DNA of 64,000 bases from Candidatus Megaera polyxenophila (GCA_037101405.1 AP017964.1:744001-808000); one strand, 5' to 3'; shown: positions 1 to 10,493, numbered from the stretch's first letter. A program made the numbers and translations. The notes: generated by a model from the letters alone, not told the origin.

Positions 1-623
1 CTTTTGGTATCTTCACATTCAATATCAACCTGAATTTGGTGTTTTTTACATATATCTTTCATTTTTACACCAATTTCGTATTTTTCCTGTCCTAAAGATC
101 CATACCAATAACCTAAGCTTCTACCCCTATAAACAATCACATTTTCGCGCTGGTCTAGGGGAGGAGTGGTAAGACTAATTTCAGGAATATAACCCGTTAG
201 ATTGTTAATAAAGGTTACATTGGGAAATTTACTTTTAGGATATACGCAATCAATAAATTGCGTAGGTACACAAGTAAATACAATATTTATACCTAGTTTT
301 CTTATCCAATCATGAGCCTGATATGTGTTTTCATACTCATCTTGTATAAACAATATCTTTAAACCTTTAAAATTAGAGACCTGTTCTGCTACCTGGGGTG
401 AGATATATTGAGATAAGGAAAGGCGGACAGAATAATGTATAATAATTACATCTGCAAAATTTATAGCTGAGTTACATGCAATATCTAATGTACCTATTAC
501 ATAAAATATATTATGCCTAGAATATTTTTTAAAACTGTCTAAATGTTCTATTATTGTTGAAATTTTACATTCATAGTCATCGTAAAATACGATAATATTA
601 AACTTATTGTCAGAAACTTTCAT
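1..623 (-). CDS. Putative glycosyltransferase-like protein, 3' end beyond window
   Basis: An uninterrupted frame of 207 codons runs from an ATG at 623 to the left edge, so the C-terminus is missing. It has alternating hydrophobic strands typical of a Rossmann-type N-terminal half, a segment reading FIQDEYENTYQAYDW, and later VYRGRSLGYWYG. This pattern resembles GT-B glycosyltransferase N-domains in polysaccharide clusters, but I cannot name a family. It lies 30 bp downstream of the Wzt-like gene on the same strand and is probably in that operon. No signal peptide is visible, so a cytoplasmic enzyme is expected. The glycosyltransferase call rests on context plus general fold impression, not on a catalytic motif. 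Confidence 0.55.
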   Translation of the reverse strand, partial: MKVSDNKFNIIVFYDDYECKISTIIEHLDSFKKYSRHNIFYVIGTLDIACNSAINFADVIIIHYSVRLSLSQYISPQVAEQVSNFKGLKILFIQDEYENTYQAHDWIRKLGINIVFTCVPTQFIDCVYPKSKFPNVTFINNLTGYIPEISLTTPPLDQRENVIVYRGRSLGYWYGSLGQEKYEIGVKMKDICKKHQIQVDIECEDTK

Positions 624-653
624 TTACTTTTTTAGCTTTTCATTAAACCTTTA

Positions 654-2237
654 TTACTTGATTAGCCATTTAGCAGGATGAATGAAAGTAGTGGCATCTT
701 GTTTATATTTATTAATCACTTTAAACTGAAAACTTCTATCCAATAAATCATAAAATAACGCTGTACTACTATCATCTAGATCAAGTTGCTTATAGACCGC
801 AAGAGAAACTACATATTCACCGTTACCTAATAATAGCTCAGGATAGGTTAAGCAAATTGTTTTTTTTTCTCCTTTTTTAAAAAAGTGCTCTGTATCATAA
901 ACATGCACTGTAACAGGTTGCCCAGCCAAAGTATAAGTGACTATAACATACTTACATGGATAGAACCCCTCTTCTTGGCATTCAACTATCATAATAAAAT
1001 TAATACTCTCTTTACTGTAAAACGTAAAGCATTTTTCTTCCTCAGAATTAACCATATAAAAATCTTCTATCCGTATTTCTCCACTTCCATTCCATCTCAA
1101 AACAGATCTCCCTTGTTGACCAGGAGTATAAGTTTCGCGCTCATTATGGGTTATTTCTAGCTCTTGAATTACTCCTTCAATAACTGCACCATTCCCAGTT
1201 TCGTTTTCTTCTTTCTCTTTACTTGAGAAAGATAATAAAGTTTTATCTAATTGATTTCCTGCTACAGGAAATTTAACGTGTTCAGCCTCAGAAGAATAAT
1301 CAACCCTACAATCATCGTGGGCTATTTCTAGCTCTTGAACTACTCCTTCAGTAATTGTAGGACTAAAAGACTTGTTACATTCTTTCTCATTACTTAAAGA
1401 AGATAATAATGAATTATCTAGTTGGTTTCTTTTTAAGAAAGCTTTAGATTTTAATTCACTATTTTCTTTTTCTAATCTGGCTTCATCACGCTCGCGCATG
1501 TATTTAGTATAGGCTTTACAAACCTCTAAAGCCTCCCCTTGCATATGAATATTCCCATTTTTCATCCAGATAACCTCAGTACAAAATTGAATGATTTGAG
1601 ATGTGGAATGAGAAACTAAAAGTAGTGTTGTTCCATCATGAGTTAATTTTTTCATACGCTCTGCTGATTTAGCAGCAAAATATGCATCACCAGCACCCAT
1701 GATTTCATCAATAATAAGAATTTCGGGGTAAATTGCCGTTGCAGTAGCAAATCCCAAACGGGATAACATACCTAATGAGTAGGTTTTTATTGGCTGATCT
1801 ATAAATTCACCTAACTCCGCAAATTCAATAATGTCTTCTATAGATTCTTTCATTTGTTTAGGATTTAAACCATTATAAATCAAAGAAGATTTTATATTTT
1901 CTCTCCCAGTAAATTCTTGATGAAATCCTAAACCTGAATCCATTAAGCTCTGTACTTTTCCATATATCTCTACTTTACCTGAGGTAGGAAAATAATTACC
2001 TGTTGCAAGTTTAAGTAAAGTTGTTTTGCCTGCTCCATTCTGTCCTATAATACCAATCCTTTTTCCTTTATTAATAGTAAGGTTTATATCTTTTAAAGCT
2101 TGAAAAGTATTAACTTTTGATTCCTTTCCAAATAGCCTATTTAGCCCAAGAAATTCTGTAAATATTTCTCCAGGAGTAGTAAAAAGAGGATAAATTTGAT
2201 TTACATTACTAAACTTAATTGCTATTTCTTTAGACAT
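654..2237 (-). CDS. wzt: Polysaccharide ABC exporter ATPase, Wzt/TagH type with C-terminal domain
   Basis: ATP-binding subunit of a polysaccharide exporter. Residues 1-245 form the ABC domain: Walker A GQNGAGKTT (65-73), signature YSLGMLSRLGFA (about 153-164), Walker B ILIIDE (173-178) and the switch His in LVSH. The signature lacks the usual LSGG, as is common in the Wzt/TagH subfamily. A charged helix (245-270) leads to a linker holding two copies of a 37-residue segment (271-307 and 328-364). Residues about 380-520 look like the beta-sandwich carbohydrate-binding domain of Wzt proteins. At 527 residues it is longer than a typical Wzt, mainly because of the linker. Its start overlaps the end of the Wzm-like permease by 8 bp, so the two are translationally coupled. 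Confidence 0.9.
   Translation of the reverse strand: MSKEIAIKFSNVNQIYPLFTTPGEIFTEFLGLNRLFGKESKVNTFQALKDINLTINKGKRIGIIGQNGAGKTTLLKLATGNYFPTSGKVEIYGKVQSLMDSGLGFHQEFTGRENIKSSLIYNGLNPKQMKESIEDIIEFAELGEFIDQPIKTYSLGMLSRLGFATATAIYPEILIIDEIMGAGDAYFAAKSAERMKKLTHDGTTLLLVSHSTSQIIQFCTEVIWMKNGNIHMQGEALEVCKAYTKYMRERDEARLEKENSELKSKAFLKRNQLDNSLLSSLSNEKECNKSFSPTITEGVVQELEIAHDDCRVDYSSEAEHVKFPVAGNQLDKTLLSFSSKEKEENETGNGAVIEGVIQELEITHNERETYTPGQQGRSVLRWNGSGEIRIEDFYMVNSEEEKCFTFYSKESINFIMIVECQEEGFYPCKYVIVTYTLAGQPVTVHVYDTEHFFKKGEKKTICLTYPELLLGNGEYVVSLAVYKQLDLDDSSTALFYDLLDRSFQFKVINKYKQDATTFIHPAKWLIK
1146..1427. repeat. Diverged tandem duplication inside the Wzt-like gene
   Basis: Two direct copies lie at 1146-1256 and 1317-1427, with a 171-bp period (57 codons). 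They encode the related segments NQLD(N/K)(S/T)LLS...EKE...EGV(V/I)QELEI(A/T)H. The longest matching blocks are visible at nucleotide level around 1146-1185 and 1319-1358. The copies are in frame and lie in the linker between the ATPase and the putative glycan-binding domain. Confidence 0.85.
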
Positions 2238-3024
2238 AATTTACAATCAAACCTTTAAATTTATGAAAAAAGCGATAACCTATAAAAAACATAAAAAAAC
2301 TGACTAACAACATTGAAATAAGTACACTATATGGAGGCAATTTTTCGTATACTAAAATATACTGGTAAGAAATAATATATTTTGCAAAAGGATTGAAATT
2401 TATTATGAGCGATAATTTTTCAGGCACCATACCAGGCGTATAAGCAATTGGAGAAGCAACCATTAAAACCATACTAAAAAAAACTATAAAATTTTGGGTA
2501 TCTTTTAAAACTATATTTATTATACCCAGACACCATCCGAGCCCTATTAGAAACATCATCTGCAGAATAAAAACAATAGGTATGAAACAATAAAAAACAG
2601 AGAAATGGTGATTATAAATACTCAATAATATCACTGATAGAATACCAAAAACAAATCCGACATGAGACTTAAAAACAGCTGTAATCGGCAAAATATCTAT
2701 AGGAAATACAGTATTCTTTAAAAGATTTTTGCTACTTACTAAAGATTGTGTGGTCATGGCCAGAGATTCTGAAATAGCTAAAAAAGGTACTAATCCTGCA
2801 AAGATATATAAAACATAATCGGCTTGGGAAAGGTCGGGTAATCTTATATCAAATATAACAATATAAATTGTTGCGTATACAGACAATAACAAAATGGGAA
2901 AAAGAACAAGCCAAAAAGTACCTAATACTGATCCAGCATTTTTTTTCTTTAATTCATCTAATGTAGAAGAGTATATTAAATTAAAATTGTTCTTAAATAA
3001 TTTAAAAGCGTTAGTAATTTTCAT
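2230..3024 (-). CDS. wzm: Polysaccharide ABC exporter permease, Wzm/TagG type
   Basis: An ABC-2 type integral membrane subunit of 264 residues, the usual Wzm length. The N-terminus carries the amphipathic stretch typical of these permeases (LKKKNAGSVLGTFWLVLFP), followed by about six hydrophobic segments. It would form the inner-membrane channel that moves lipid-linked glycan to the periplasm, powered by the ATPase encoded just downstream (8-bp overlap). The ATG at 3024 is the only sensible start, since the TM region begins about 30 residues later. It appears to be the first gene of the exporter transcription unit, with about 155 bp of non-coding DNA upstream. Confidence 0.9.
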   Translation of the reverse strand: MKITNAFKLFKNNFNLIYSSTLDELKKKNAGSVLGTFWLVLFPILLLSVYATIYIVIFDIRLPDLSQADYVLYIFAGLVPFLAISESLAMTTQSLVSSKNLLKNTVFPIDILPITAVFKSHVGFVFGILSVILLSIYNHHFSVFYCFIPIVFILQMMFLIGLGWCLGIINIVLKDTQNFIVFFSMVLMVASPIAYTPGMVPEKLSLIINFNPFAKYIISYQYILVYEKLPPYSVLISMLLVSFFMFFIGYRFFHKFKGLIVNYV

Positions 3025-3179
3025 ATACTTTAGAGTAAATTTACAAATAGCGTCTAAAATAACAACTCCTTTATAAATGTCAATTCTTATTTTATCTTAG
3101 GCTATATCTTACAAAGAATAATCCCCCTTTCCGAAATGGATATTGCTAATCTATATGATAGCTGAGTATTATTATCAAT

Positions 3180-5623
3180 TTATTTTGGATTAAAAATATA
3201 TTCTATTTTCTTAGACTTAATATCATCTATTTTATAAATAAGATCTGTAGGTCTAACATAACTTTTAGATAATGCGCTAAGATAGTAATACTCAAAAAGA
3301 GGATCATAGTCTGTACATAGCTTAGGAAAGTAGGTCATAACATCACGTTTATTAAATTGTGTTACATACCCTTTAATTGGTAACCTTCTAGAGGTATCTA
3401 TATTATTAATTTGGCTAATATCACTCACATTGAGTAAATTAATGATATAATCCTCTACTCTCAGGTCATTACTGCCATCAGGAAATGGTTTATTTCGCAT
3501 AAACACCCAAGAAAGGCCATTTATAGTATATCCATATTCAAAAAACTCAAATGCTACCCTTACAACTGCGATATAGGGTTCAATAATCAGTACCCCATCG
3601 GGGGACAAAAGGCTAGTTAGCTGTTCAAAAAATTCATAGGAATATAAATTACTTACCCCAGCACTTCCTTTTAGGTCAGTCTAAACGCCTATTTGTATTA
3701 CATCAAACTTTTCGCCTCTATCTAAAGATTTTTGGATATAACGTCTTGCATCCATTATATTCAATTCAATTTTAGAGTGTCGAAAGATAGATTTAATTTC
3801 AGGAGCTGAATATTTATTAAACGCCTTTATGACCTCCGGATTTAATTCAACTATTACAACTTTTTCAACAGACGAGAGTTCTTTAACAGCATATGGAAAT
3901 TCTCCGCTTCCTAACCCGAGTTCTAAAATTTTTTTAGGGCGAAACTTAGGGTCTAAGGCCTGCGGTACTGCCAGCGCATTATGGGGAACCCCTATACGTC
4001 CTTTATCTAATATTGCAGCAGAAGCTCTTAAACCGAATGGCCTTATTACTAATCTAAAAGGAAATTGTTGATCAAAATATACAGGAGCTACAGAAGTCCT
4101 TCCTTCAAAAATTTCAATTGGATGGCTTTTTCCTATATCCTTAGAAATTTCTCTAATAGAACTAAAGGATTGATTAAAATAATCCTTAGGAAAAAATATG
4201 GTAAATAATATTAACATAATAAATCCGCTTTGTAGTAAGAAAGTTTGCACTACTTTTTCTTTCGACGCAGAAATAATTTTAGAGTTATTTATTAATACCA
4301 CAGCACTATAACATGTCCATGCCACTATAATTGTTGTCATTATTGTGCCAATAGTATCGAATAAAAAGACCGGGGTAATAAAGGCACCAAATATGTTACC
4401 TAGAGTAGACCAGAACAACACTCCACCAAAAGTTGCTCCGGCTTCATCAATATTACGAATCAAAAGTCGTGATACAATAGGTAGGTAAGCACTAAAAAAA
4501 GCTGTAGGTATCAGAAAAGGTATAGCTAGTATTATTGTAACAAGAATTGATAAAATAGGTACAGTTATATTTGCATAAAGTTGGTCTAAAACCACAAATG
4601 GTATACTTACGGCAATTAGCAAGGAAGAAAATCCACCGATAAAAAGGTACATAAGGATATTACCTTTTGCTTGCGTTTTATCAACCCAAACACCACCTAT
4701 TGCTTGTCCAATTCCCATACATAACAAAAAAACAAATAATATAGAAGGAAATAAAAAGGGAAGGGGATTAAAATAGAACGCAAGAATCCGGAAAATTATC
4801 ATTTGAAAGGATAAATTGACAAAACCAAATAAAAATACTGCTCCCTTTAATTTTATACATTCAAAACAAGATAACGATATGTTTAAGCGAGTGTTTTTTT
4901 GATTAGAAGACAAACTGACATTGTCACTGAAGTTTTGGGTATATATAACTTTTTTATACCATATATAAAAAATATAGCACCTATCACTATATTAATAGTC
5001 GCAGATAAGTAAATTACACCATTTATTTTTATAAGCTCAATAAGGAATATAGATGATAAGGAACCAATAGCTGCTCCTATAATGTTTATTCCATAAAAAA
5101 TGCCTATTGTTTCGCCAAAATCCTCGATTTTATCTCTTAAGAAATGAATAACTATTGGAGTTGTCATACCCATCAAAAGAGTAGGAATAGATAAAACTAA
5201 AAGGTTAATAATAAAATCGCAAAATACCGAATTACTACAAACAGATAAATTTACTTTGTTAGCCCACCTAATTAATTGGATAGAAAAGAAACCAAAAGCA
5301 CCTATAGCTATTTCTATAATAGCATAGAGCTTCAATAAATTTTTTGAAGAAACTCCAAGAGAAACTTTTCCTCCCCATAATGCTCCAAATCCTAAGCCTA
5401 TCATAAAGATAGTTACTATGAAAGTAATGGATAAAAAGTCAACTCCTATTTCTTGAGTTAAAATCCGTTGCCATGTGGTCTGATATAATAACGAAGAAAA
5501 TCCTGATAAGAAAAATATAATCGCTGTTATTTTTCTAGTATCATTAGCATTTATTGTGGAAAACCAATTAAAATCTTTTAATGATAACCTAATAATACTT
5601 AAAAATGGTATAAATTTATTCAT
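3180..5623 (-). pseudogene. Fused 12-TM membrane / spermidine-synthase-like gene, broken
   Basis: Three consecutive minus-strand pieces reconstruct one protein of about 815 residues: 4883-5623 (six TM segments), 3681-4913 (further TM segments plus the start of the synthase domain) and the remainder to 3180. The Rossmann core is clear: ILELGLGSGEFPYAV then VVIVELNPEVI. The first break is a frameshift between about 4894 and 4960, where the minus strand has an A7 run (4894-4900) and an A6 run (4950-4955). The second is an in-frame TAG at 3681-3683; the same frame continues as TDLKGSAGVSNLYSYEFF into the last piece. The family is the MFS-like polytopic proteins fused to a spermidine-synthase-like methyltransferase fold. 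Substrate is unknown. Two independent lesions make a functional full-length product unlikely. Confidence 0.85.
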
Positions 5624-5657
5624 AAAATTTGGGTAATAAGTTGCATGTTAAAATGAG

Positions 5658-6424
5658 TTACTTTTTGCGCTGAATAGCCAACAGAATATCTTCATATTCT
5701 ATCAAACCTCCTAATCCTTGGGAAATTATTATAGAAGTTATTTTATGAATTTCTTCACTTTTCCCTGTTTTTACTGTCTCTACAGCTGCCGAAGCTTTAG
5801 GGATAAAATAAAGTAAAAAACCCAAATTAGACATTTTAGCCATACCTATTGGCCTATACAATATACACATATTTGAGGCAAATCCAGTATAAATAATTTT
5901 TTTTACACCTCTATGCCCTTTATGTGTTCTATAAAATCTTGAGCGTTACCTATATCCTGCCAAAACACTATTTCTACATCTTTATACCTTTCACGCAAAT
6001 CGAAAAATTGCTTAGGAATAGAGCATGAATATGGAACTGGTTTTATTTCGCCACATTTATTGGTAAAAATAAAAATTTTGAAACCGCTTTGTGCAGCCTT
6101 TTGTATTAATGGCAAGATATAAGAATTTGTAATTTTTCCATAATATTCATTCAAAAAGTTTGATGGCATGTTGTCCCAAGGATCAACTACAAAAAAAACT
6201 GTATCTTGAGGCGAAAAAGATGAATTTATAACATATTCATCAGATTCTCCTGGATATGGTAAATTTGTCTCGTCTAATTTTAGGTTAGCACCTTGAGAAT
6301 CCAGTTGAAAGTAGCTCCGTTTTAGAGTAGGAATACTAAAAGAACTAGGTTCTGACTTACCGTAAGTATATGGACAAATTATTATTAAAAAACTAACATA
6401 TAAAATAGCTTTAGCTATACTCAT
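5658..6424 (-). pseudogene. Exported isochorismatase-fold cysteine hydrolase, frameshifted
   Basis: The N-terminal piece ends at a TAA at 5903. In another frame the protein continues as VKKIIYTGFASNMCILYRP and onward to 5658. GFASNMC matches the catalytic-Cys region of isochorismatase-like hydrolases, and DTVFFVVDPWD gives the catalytic Asp strand. A two-base AG insertion just before the A8 run (about 5905-5913) would explain the frame change. I place the start at the ATG at 6424, because it begins a signal peptide (MSIAKAILYVSFLIIICPYTYG); the frame also opens at a GTG at 6463 overlapping the upstream gene. A signal peptide is unusual for this normally cytoplasmic family. Substrate is unknown. 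Confidence 0.8.
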
Positions 6425-6453
6425 ATATTTATTTCTAAATAAATTGGTTTTTC

Positions 6454-7640
6454 TTACTCCCACTTAATATTCTCAACCCAATAATATAAAACTTTAGCTA
6501 TAGCCATATCACCCTCAGAATTTGGGTGAACTACGTGAGAAACGCTGTAACCCACCTTATCTGGTATAAATTTATGCGAGTTATAGTGTTCAATAGTATC
6601 GACTCCTAAATGAGTAGGAAGGATAGTAACATTTTTATTACTAGTGAACGCCTTTAAATAAAAAGCATTAAGGGCATAATTATTCTTTTCCAACGCCATG
6701 GGCTTGTACTATCCTGATAAATATCTTGAAAGCTTCTTTTGCTATAATTTGCAGGAATTACCATACCGATGCCTATCTTCACATCAGGAATTACTGTAAT
6801 AATGTCATTAACTAATCTATGAGCATTGTTTATAATATTTTCTAATCCTTTTTCAAATATTGCCGGATTATCAATATCAAGCGTCCAAGCATCATTAATA
6901 CCTAGCAGAATAATTATAATATCTGGCTTTTCTCCTTTTAAAGTTTTATATATGTATTCTGAAAAATTTAATTCTGGAAGATTTGTTTTATCATTTACAA
7001 AAACAAAAGGGCTTTTGCTAGCATGGTGAATATTTTCTTTTCCTGGTTGATAAAACGTTATAAACTTTTGCCAGGTCCATCCTCCGTAGTGTTCATGTTT
7101 TACCAAAGATCCTTTTGGAAAATGGCTACCTAAAAATTCTATATTTTTTCTTCTCCTTTTAATTTAAAAAGCTCATACAAACGACTAGGAAACCTTGATT
7201 GATGGCCTAAAGAATCTCCTATACTTAATATTTTTGCTTTAGTTTTTTTATCTTTTGAAGCTACAAGAAGTGTAGTTATTACAGAACTTTTTTTATCATT
7301 TGTCTGCGGATTTATTATTTTTATCTCAAGTTGGTTCTTACCAAGATCATCTTTCAAAGGGTAAAAAACCCACTTACGTCTATAAACCCGTCCTCTCTTT
7401 TTTCCATTTATTAGTATTTCATACTTGTACTTGTCAGAATCATCACTTAATATTAAATTATCAAAAAAAAATGTCAAGTGGCATACCTTCTACAGAGTAG
7501 ATTTCTTCTGGAACAAGGATATTTAAATTTTCTTCACTTTCATATACTCTATTTAAACTCCTTTCAGATTCTTCTGCTACACAGTTATTTAAAAACAAAG
7601 CAAAAACAAAAAATATAAATACATATACAGGCTTATTCAT
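6454..7640 (-). pseudogene. SGNH/GDSL hydrolase lipoprotein, multiple frameshifts
   Basis: The ATG at 7640 starts a lipoprotein signal peptide (hydrophobic run ending LFLNNC, Cys at residue 20). The reading frame then crosses three breaks. The first is a minus-strand T9 run (7463-7471), which reads through if one T is removed. The second is an A6 run (7144-7149), restored by one added A. The third is near 6690-6720, after SPWRWKR. Hydrolase blocks are evident: ILSIGDSLG (block I Ser), LLGINDAW (block III Asn) and VVHPNSEGDM (block V His). The usual block V Asp is replaced by a His-containing sequence. The intact protein would be about 390 residues, periplasmic and membrane-tethered. Such enzymes often deacylate or acylate glycans, which would fit the locus, but that role is inferred. 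Confidence 0.8.
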
Positions 7641-7774
7641 ACTTAAAACGATTTTACTTAATAAAATTAATAAGTGTAAACTATAATAACTTCTAAAGGT
7701 TTGTCAAATAATTATCTATTCTTTGCGTATTACGGCTAATATTTTAGCAATGAAAATTAGACTTTAGTAAGTTA

Positions 7775-9305
7775 TTAATTACTTGTAACACTTCCTGGCT
7801 TCATTTCTTTTAATCCATAACTGTCCATTTTCATAAAGAATAAATCAGGGCCTTTATAATCGTGATATAACTTCATTTGAATTTTTTCGGACTCAGCCTT
7901 AAACTTAATAATCCAAGGCTCAGTTTTACCATTTTCAAATTTAAACTCGTGTTCAAGAGTTTTAAGACACCCTGCCTCTAAATAACTTGCCTTCAGAATG
8001 AAAACATTTCGCTTAGCATTTTCTTTTTGAAGTGATTTAGGGAAGATAATAAATTCATACTTCTTTCCTTTTGATAAACCATGTAAAGTCCAAATGTGAT
8101 TAGTATTTATACTATTAGCTCCTATAATATTTGCCCCTTGATTCTCTATTACCTTTTCTAAAGTTAATAATGATAGTTCAGCCCCGGCTTTTAACGATAA
8201 TGGGTAAAACATTGGTTTATCCAGACCAACTGGCCCCACTGGATTTGAATTTAAATATATATCCTTTCCTGTGTAAAGATCAAAGCCATTTCTTCGAATT
8301 GTAGGTATAAATTCGATCGATTCCGGCTCAGTTTTATATGTTTTAATTATTTCTTTAAGACTTAATGGCAATTTACTTTTATCACTTACCAACCTATAGT
8401 ACCCACCATATGTTGGATCATACAGCCTCCACTTACCATCCACAAAAGCTTCTACCACCACATGACCATTTTGTTTGGTAAAATAATTTATAGTTATGAA
8501 ACGAGCTTTTATATTTTGACAAGCGCACAATGCTACCAGTAAATTTGAATAATCTCCACAGATTCCAATTCTTTCATTAACTACTGTATTTAAGTCTGAT
8601 TTCGAGGGACTTCTATACTCAAATTTGTTAATATAATTCATAAAGCTTATTATCTTATCATGATCACTTTCTATGCCCTTGCATAAAGCATCTGAAATAT
8701 TCTTTATTTTTAACGTAATAGGCAACCTACCTACTGATAAGGGATTTCTTTCATCCAGGGCAGATAAATAAATCTTATGTTCTTCATATGTCTGTTGTGT
8801 TAATTTTTCAAAAGCCTTTATTTTTCTTAAAAGAACCCTGTCTTGCCCAGAAAAATCAAAAAAAGTCCGTTTTATCTTCTTACATCCTTTAACTCGATTA
8901 AATTTGATTATTGATTCTAGAGATCTTTCTTTTTCATAATCTTTTACTTTTTCTATTTCTTTATTTTGTTCATCAAACAGAGTAATTTCTACAGTACGGG
9001 CGAAGCAAGAGCCATGCCATATTATATATATGCCTTCAACCCCAACTAGGCTTCTCTAACTCAAATTCAACATAACTGACGTCTTCACCTGCGTACCCTG
9101 CAACATATTCTGAATTTGGAGATGTAGATATTGCATTTTCAAATCCAAAACCTTCATATGTAGCAGAAGCATTCTCTATTTTTAAAGGAAGCTCTTTATC
9201 TACATCTGATTCAGAATGGGGTAAATAGAACTGTAATAATAATAGAAAGGCAACAATTAAAAAAAAGGCACCAGCTGTTTTACGAGGAAATTTCATAATA
9301 GTCAT
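7775..9305 (-). pseudogene. Membrane-anchored transglutaminase-like protein, frameshifted
   Basis: The ATG at 9305 begins a protein with one N-terminal TM anchor (GAFFLIVAFLLLLQFYLP) and an extracytoplasmic segment ending at a TGA at 9036. In another frame the protein continues as VEGIYIIWHGSCFARTVEI and stays open to 7775. Removing one G from the GGGG run near 9045 joins the frames as EKPSWVEGIY. The transglutaminase/protease-like core lies in the second part: Cys in RIGICGDYS, His in NGHVVVEAF and Asp in LYDPTYG, a complete Cys-His-Asp triad. The joined product is about 510 residues. The catalytic part alone is an open frame from a TTG at 8725, but has no good start. Confidence 0.8.
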
Positions 9306-9397
9306 TTATTAGCAAGATTTGTAATATTAAGAATAATTGTAATAATTCTTCATAAGAGAATCTTTTCTATACTTATATAAAGTCTTTAATGCACTCA

Positions 9398-10489
9398 TTA
9401 TCCTAATTCTATTATTTTATCAATGATTTTTATGCCTGCATCTCCTGAACCGTATACTTTACCCTCAAAACTGGATAGATTAACCACCGGGTTTAGTGCA
9501 TGTTCAATAATTTTTTCTACTGAAACCCCAACAATTACATTCGCTCCAGATTCCACAGTCTCTAACCATTCTGTTTCTTCTCTAATCGTTATACAAGGAA
9601 CCTTTAAAAAGTATGCCTCTTTTTGCATTCCCCCAGAATCAGTAATTATAGCCTGTGCGTTCTTTTGTAACCATAACATTTCTTCATAAGATAATGGATC
9701 AGTAGTTATAACATTATCCAAATAATGACTAAAACCGTATTCCTTAATTAGTTTTTTAGTGCGGGGATGTACAGGAAAAACTACAGCAATTTCTTTAGCA
9801 AGTCTCTGCAAAGCAGTTAATATATTTTCCAATCGATGTTTATTATCAGTATTTTCTGCTCTATGACAAGTTACTAAAACATATGGCTTCTTGCCACCTA
9901 AAAAATTATCATAAAAAATCTTATCGTTTTTACTATCCATTTTACTGCTATAAAATAGAAGTGCATCATACATTACATCCCCTACATTATAAACTTTACC
10001 CTCTATTCCCTCTGCTTTTAAATTCTGAACTGCAACCTCACTAGTACAAAAATGCACATCAGAAATTCTATCTACCAATACCCTGTTTATTTCTTCCGGC
10101 ATTTTCACGTTAAATGAACGCAAACCTGATTCAACGTGTATTATAGGTACGTGTAATTTAGCAGCAGCTATTGCTCCAGCAAGCGTAGAATTTGTATCCC
10201 CATATACTAATACCCACTCTGGTTTCTCAATTAATATAATCTCTTCTATACCTATTAACATTTCAGCGGTCATTTTACCATGTAAACCACCAGAAACATT
10301 TAAGTTATAATCTGGCTTAGGAATTTGAAGCTGGTCAAAAAAAATCTGGGACATGTTTTTATCAAAATGCTGCCCTGTATGTACAATAACCTCATTTAAA
10401 AGACTATTATTTAACCCTTTTATTGCGTTTGAGACCACAGCTGCTTTTATAAATTGTGGCCTAGCACCAATGACAGTTATTATTTTCAT
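9398..10489 (-). CDS. wbpI: Non-hydrolysing UDP-sugar 2-epimerase, WbpI-like
   Basis: A 363-residue member of the WecB/WbpI epimerase family. Family landmarks are RPQFIKAA at the N-terminus, HTGQHFDKNMS, VLVYGDTNSTLAGA and HVESGLRSFNVKMPEEINR. The RPQFIKAAVVS start and the RSFN motif match WbpI/WlbD-type enzymes rather than classical WecB (RPEAIKMAP). WbpI converts UDP-GlcNAc3NAcA to UDP-ManNAc3NAcA. It is the last gene of a four-gene minus-strand operon that supplies the preceding steps, which strengthens the specific call. It is cytoplasmic with no signal peptide. The stop lies about 90 bp before the broken transglutaminase gene. Confidence 0.85.
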   Translation of the reverse strand: MKIITVIGARPQFIKAAVVSNAIKGLNNSLLNEVIVHTGQHFDKNMSQIFFDQLQIPKPDYNLNVSGGLHGKMTAEMLIGIEEIILIEKPEWVLVYGDTNSTLAGAIAAAKLHVPIIHVESGLRSFNVKMPEEINRVLVDRISDVHFCTSEVAVQNLKAEGIEGKVYNVGDVMYDALLFYSSKMDSKNDKIFYDNFLGGKKPYVLVTCHRAENTDNKHRLENILTALQRLAKEIAVVFPVHPRTKKLIKEYGFSHYLDNVITTDPLSYEEMLWLQKNAQAIITDSGGMQKEAYFLKVPCITIREETEWLETVESGANVIVGVSVEKIIEHALNPVVNLSSFEGKVYGSGDAGIKIIDKIIELG

Positions 10490-10493
10490 AGTT

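Noticed and set aside
5658..5870. Open frame of 70 codons as a separate gene
   Set aside because: It is the C-terminal part of the frameshifted isochorismatase-fold gene; GFASNMC directly upstream in the same frame belongs to the same domain.
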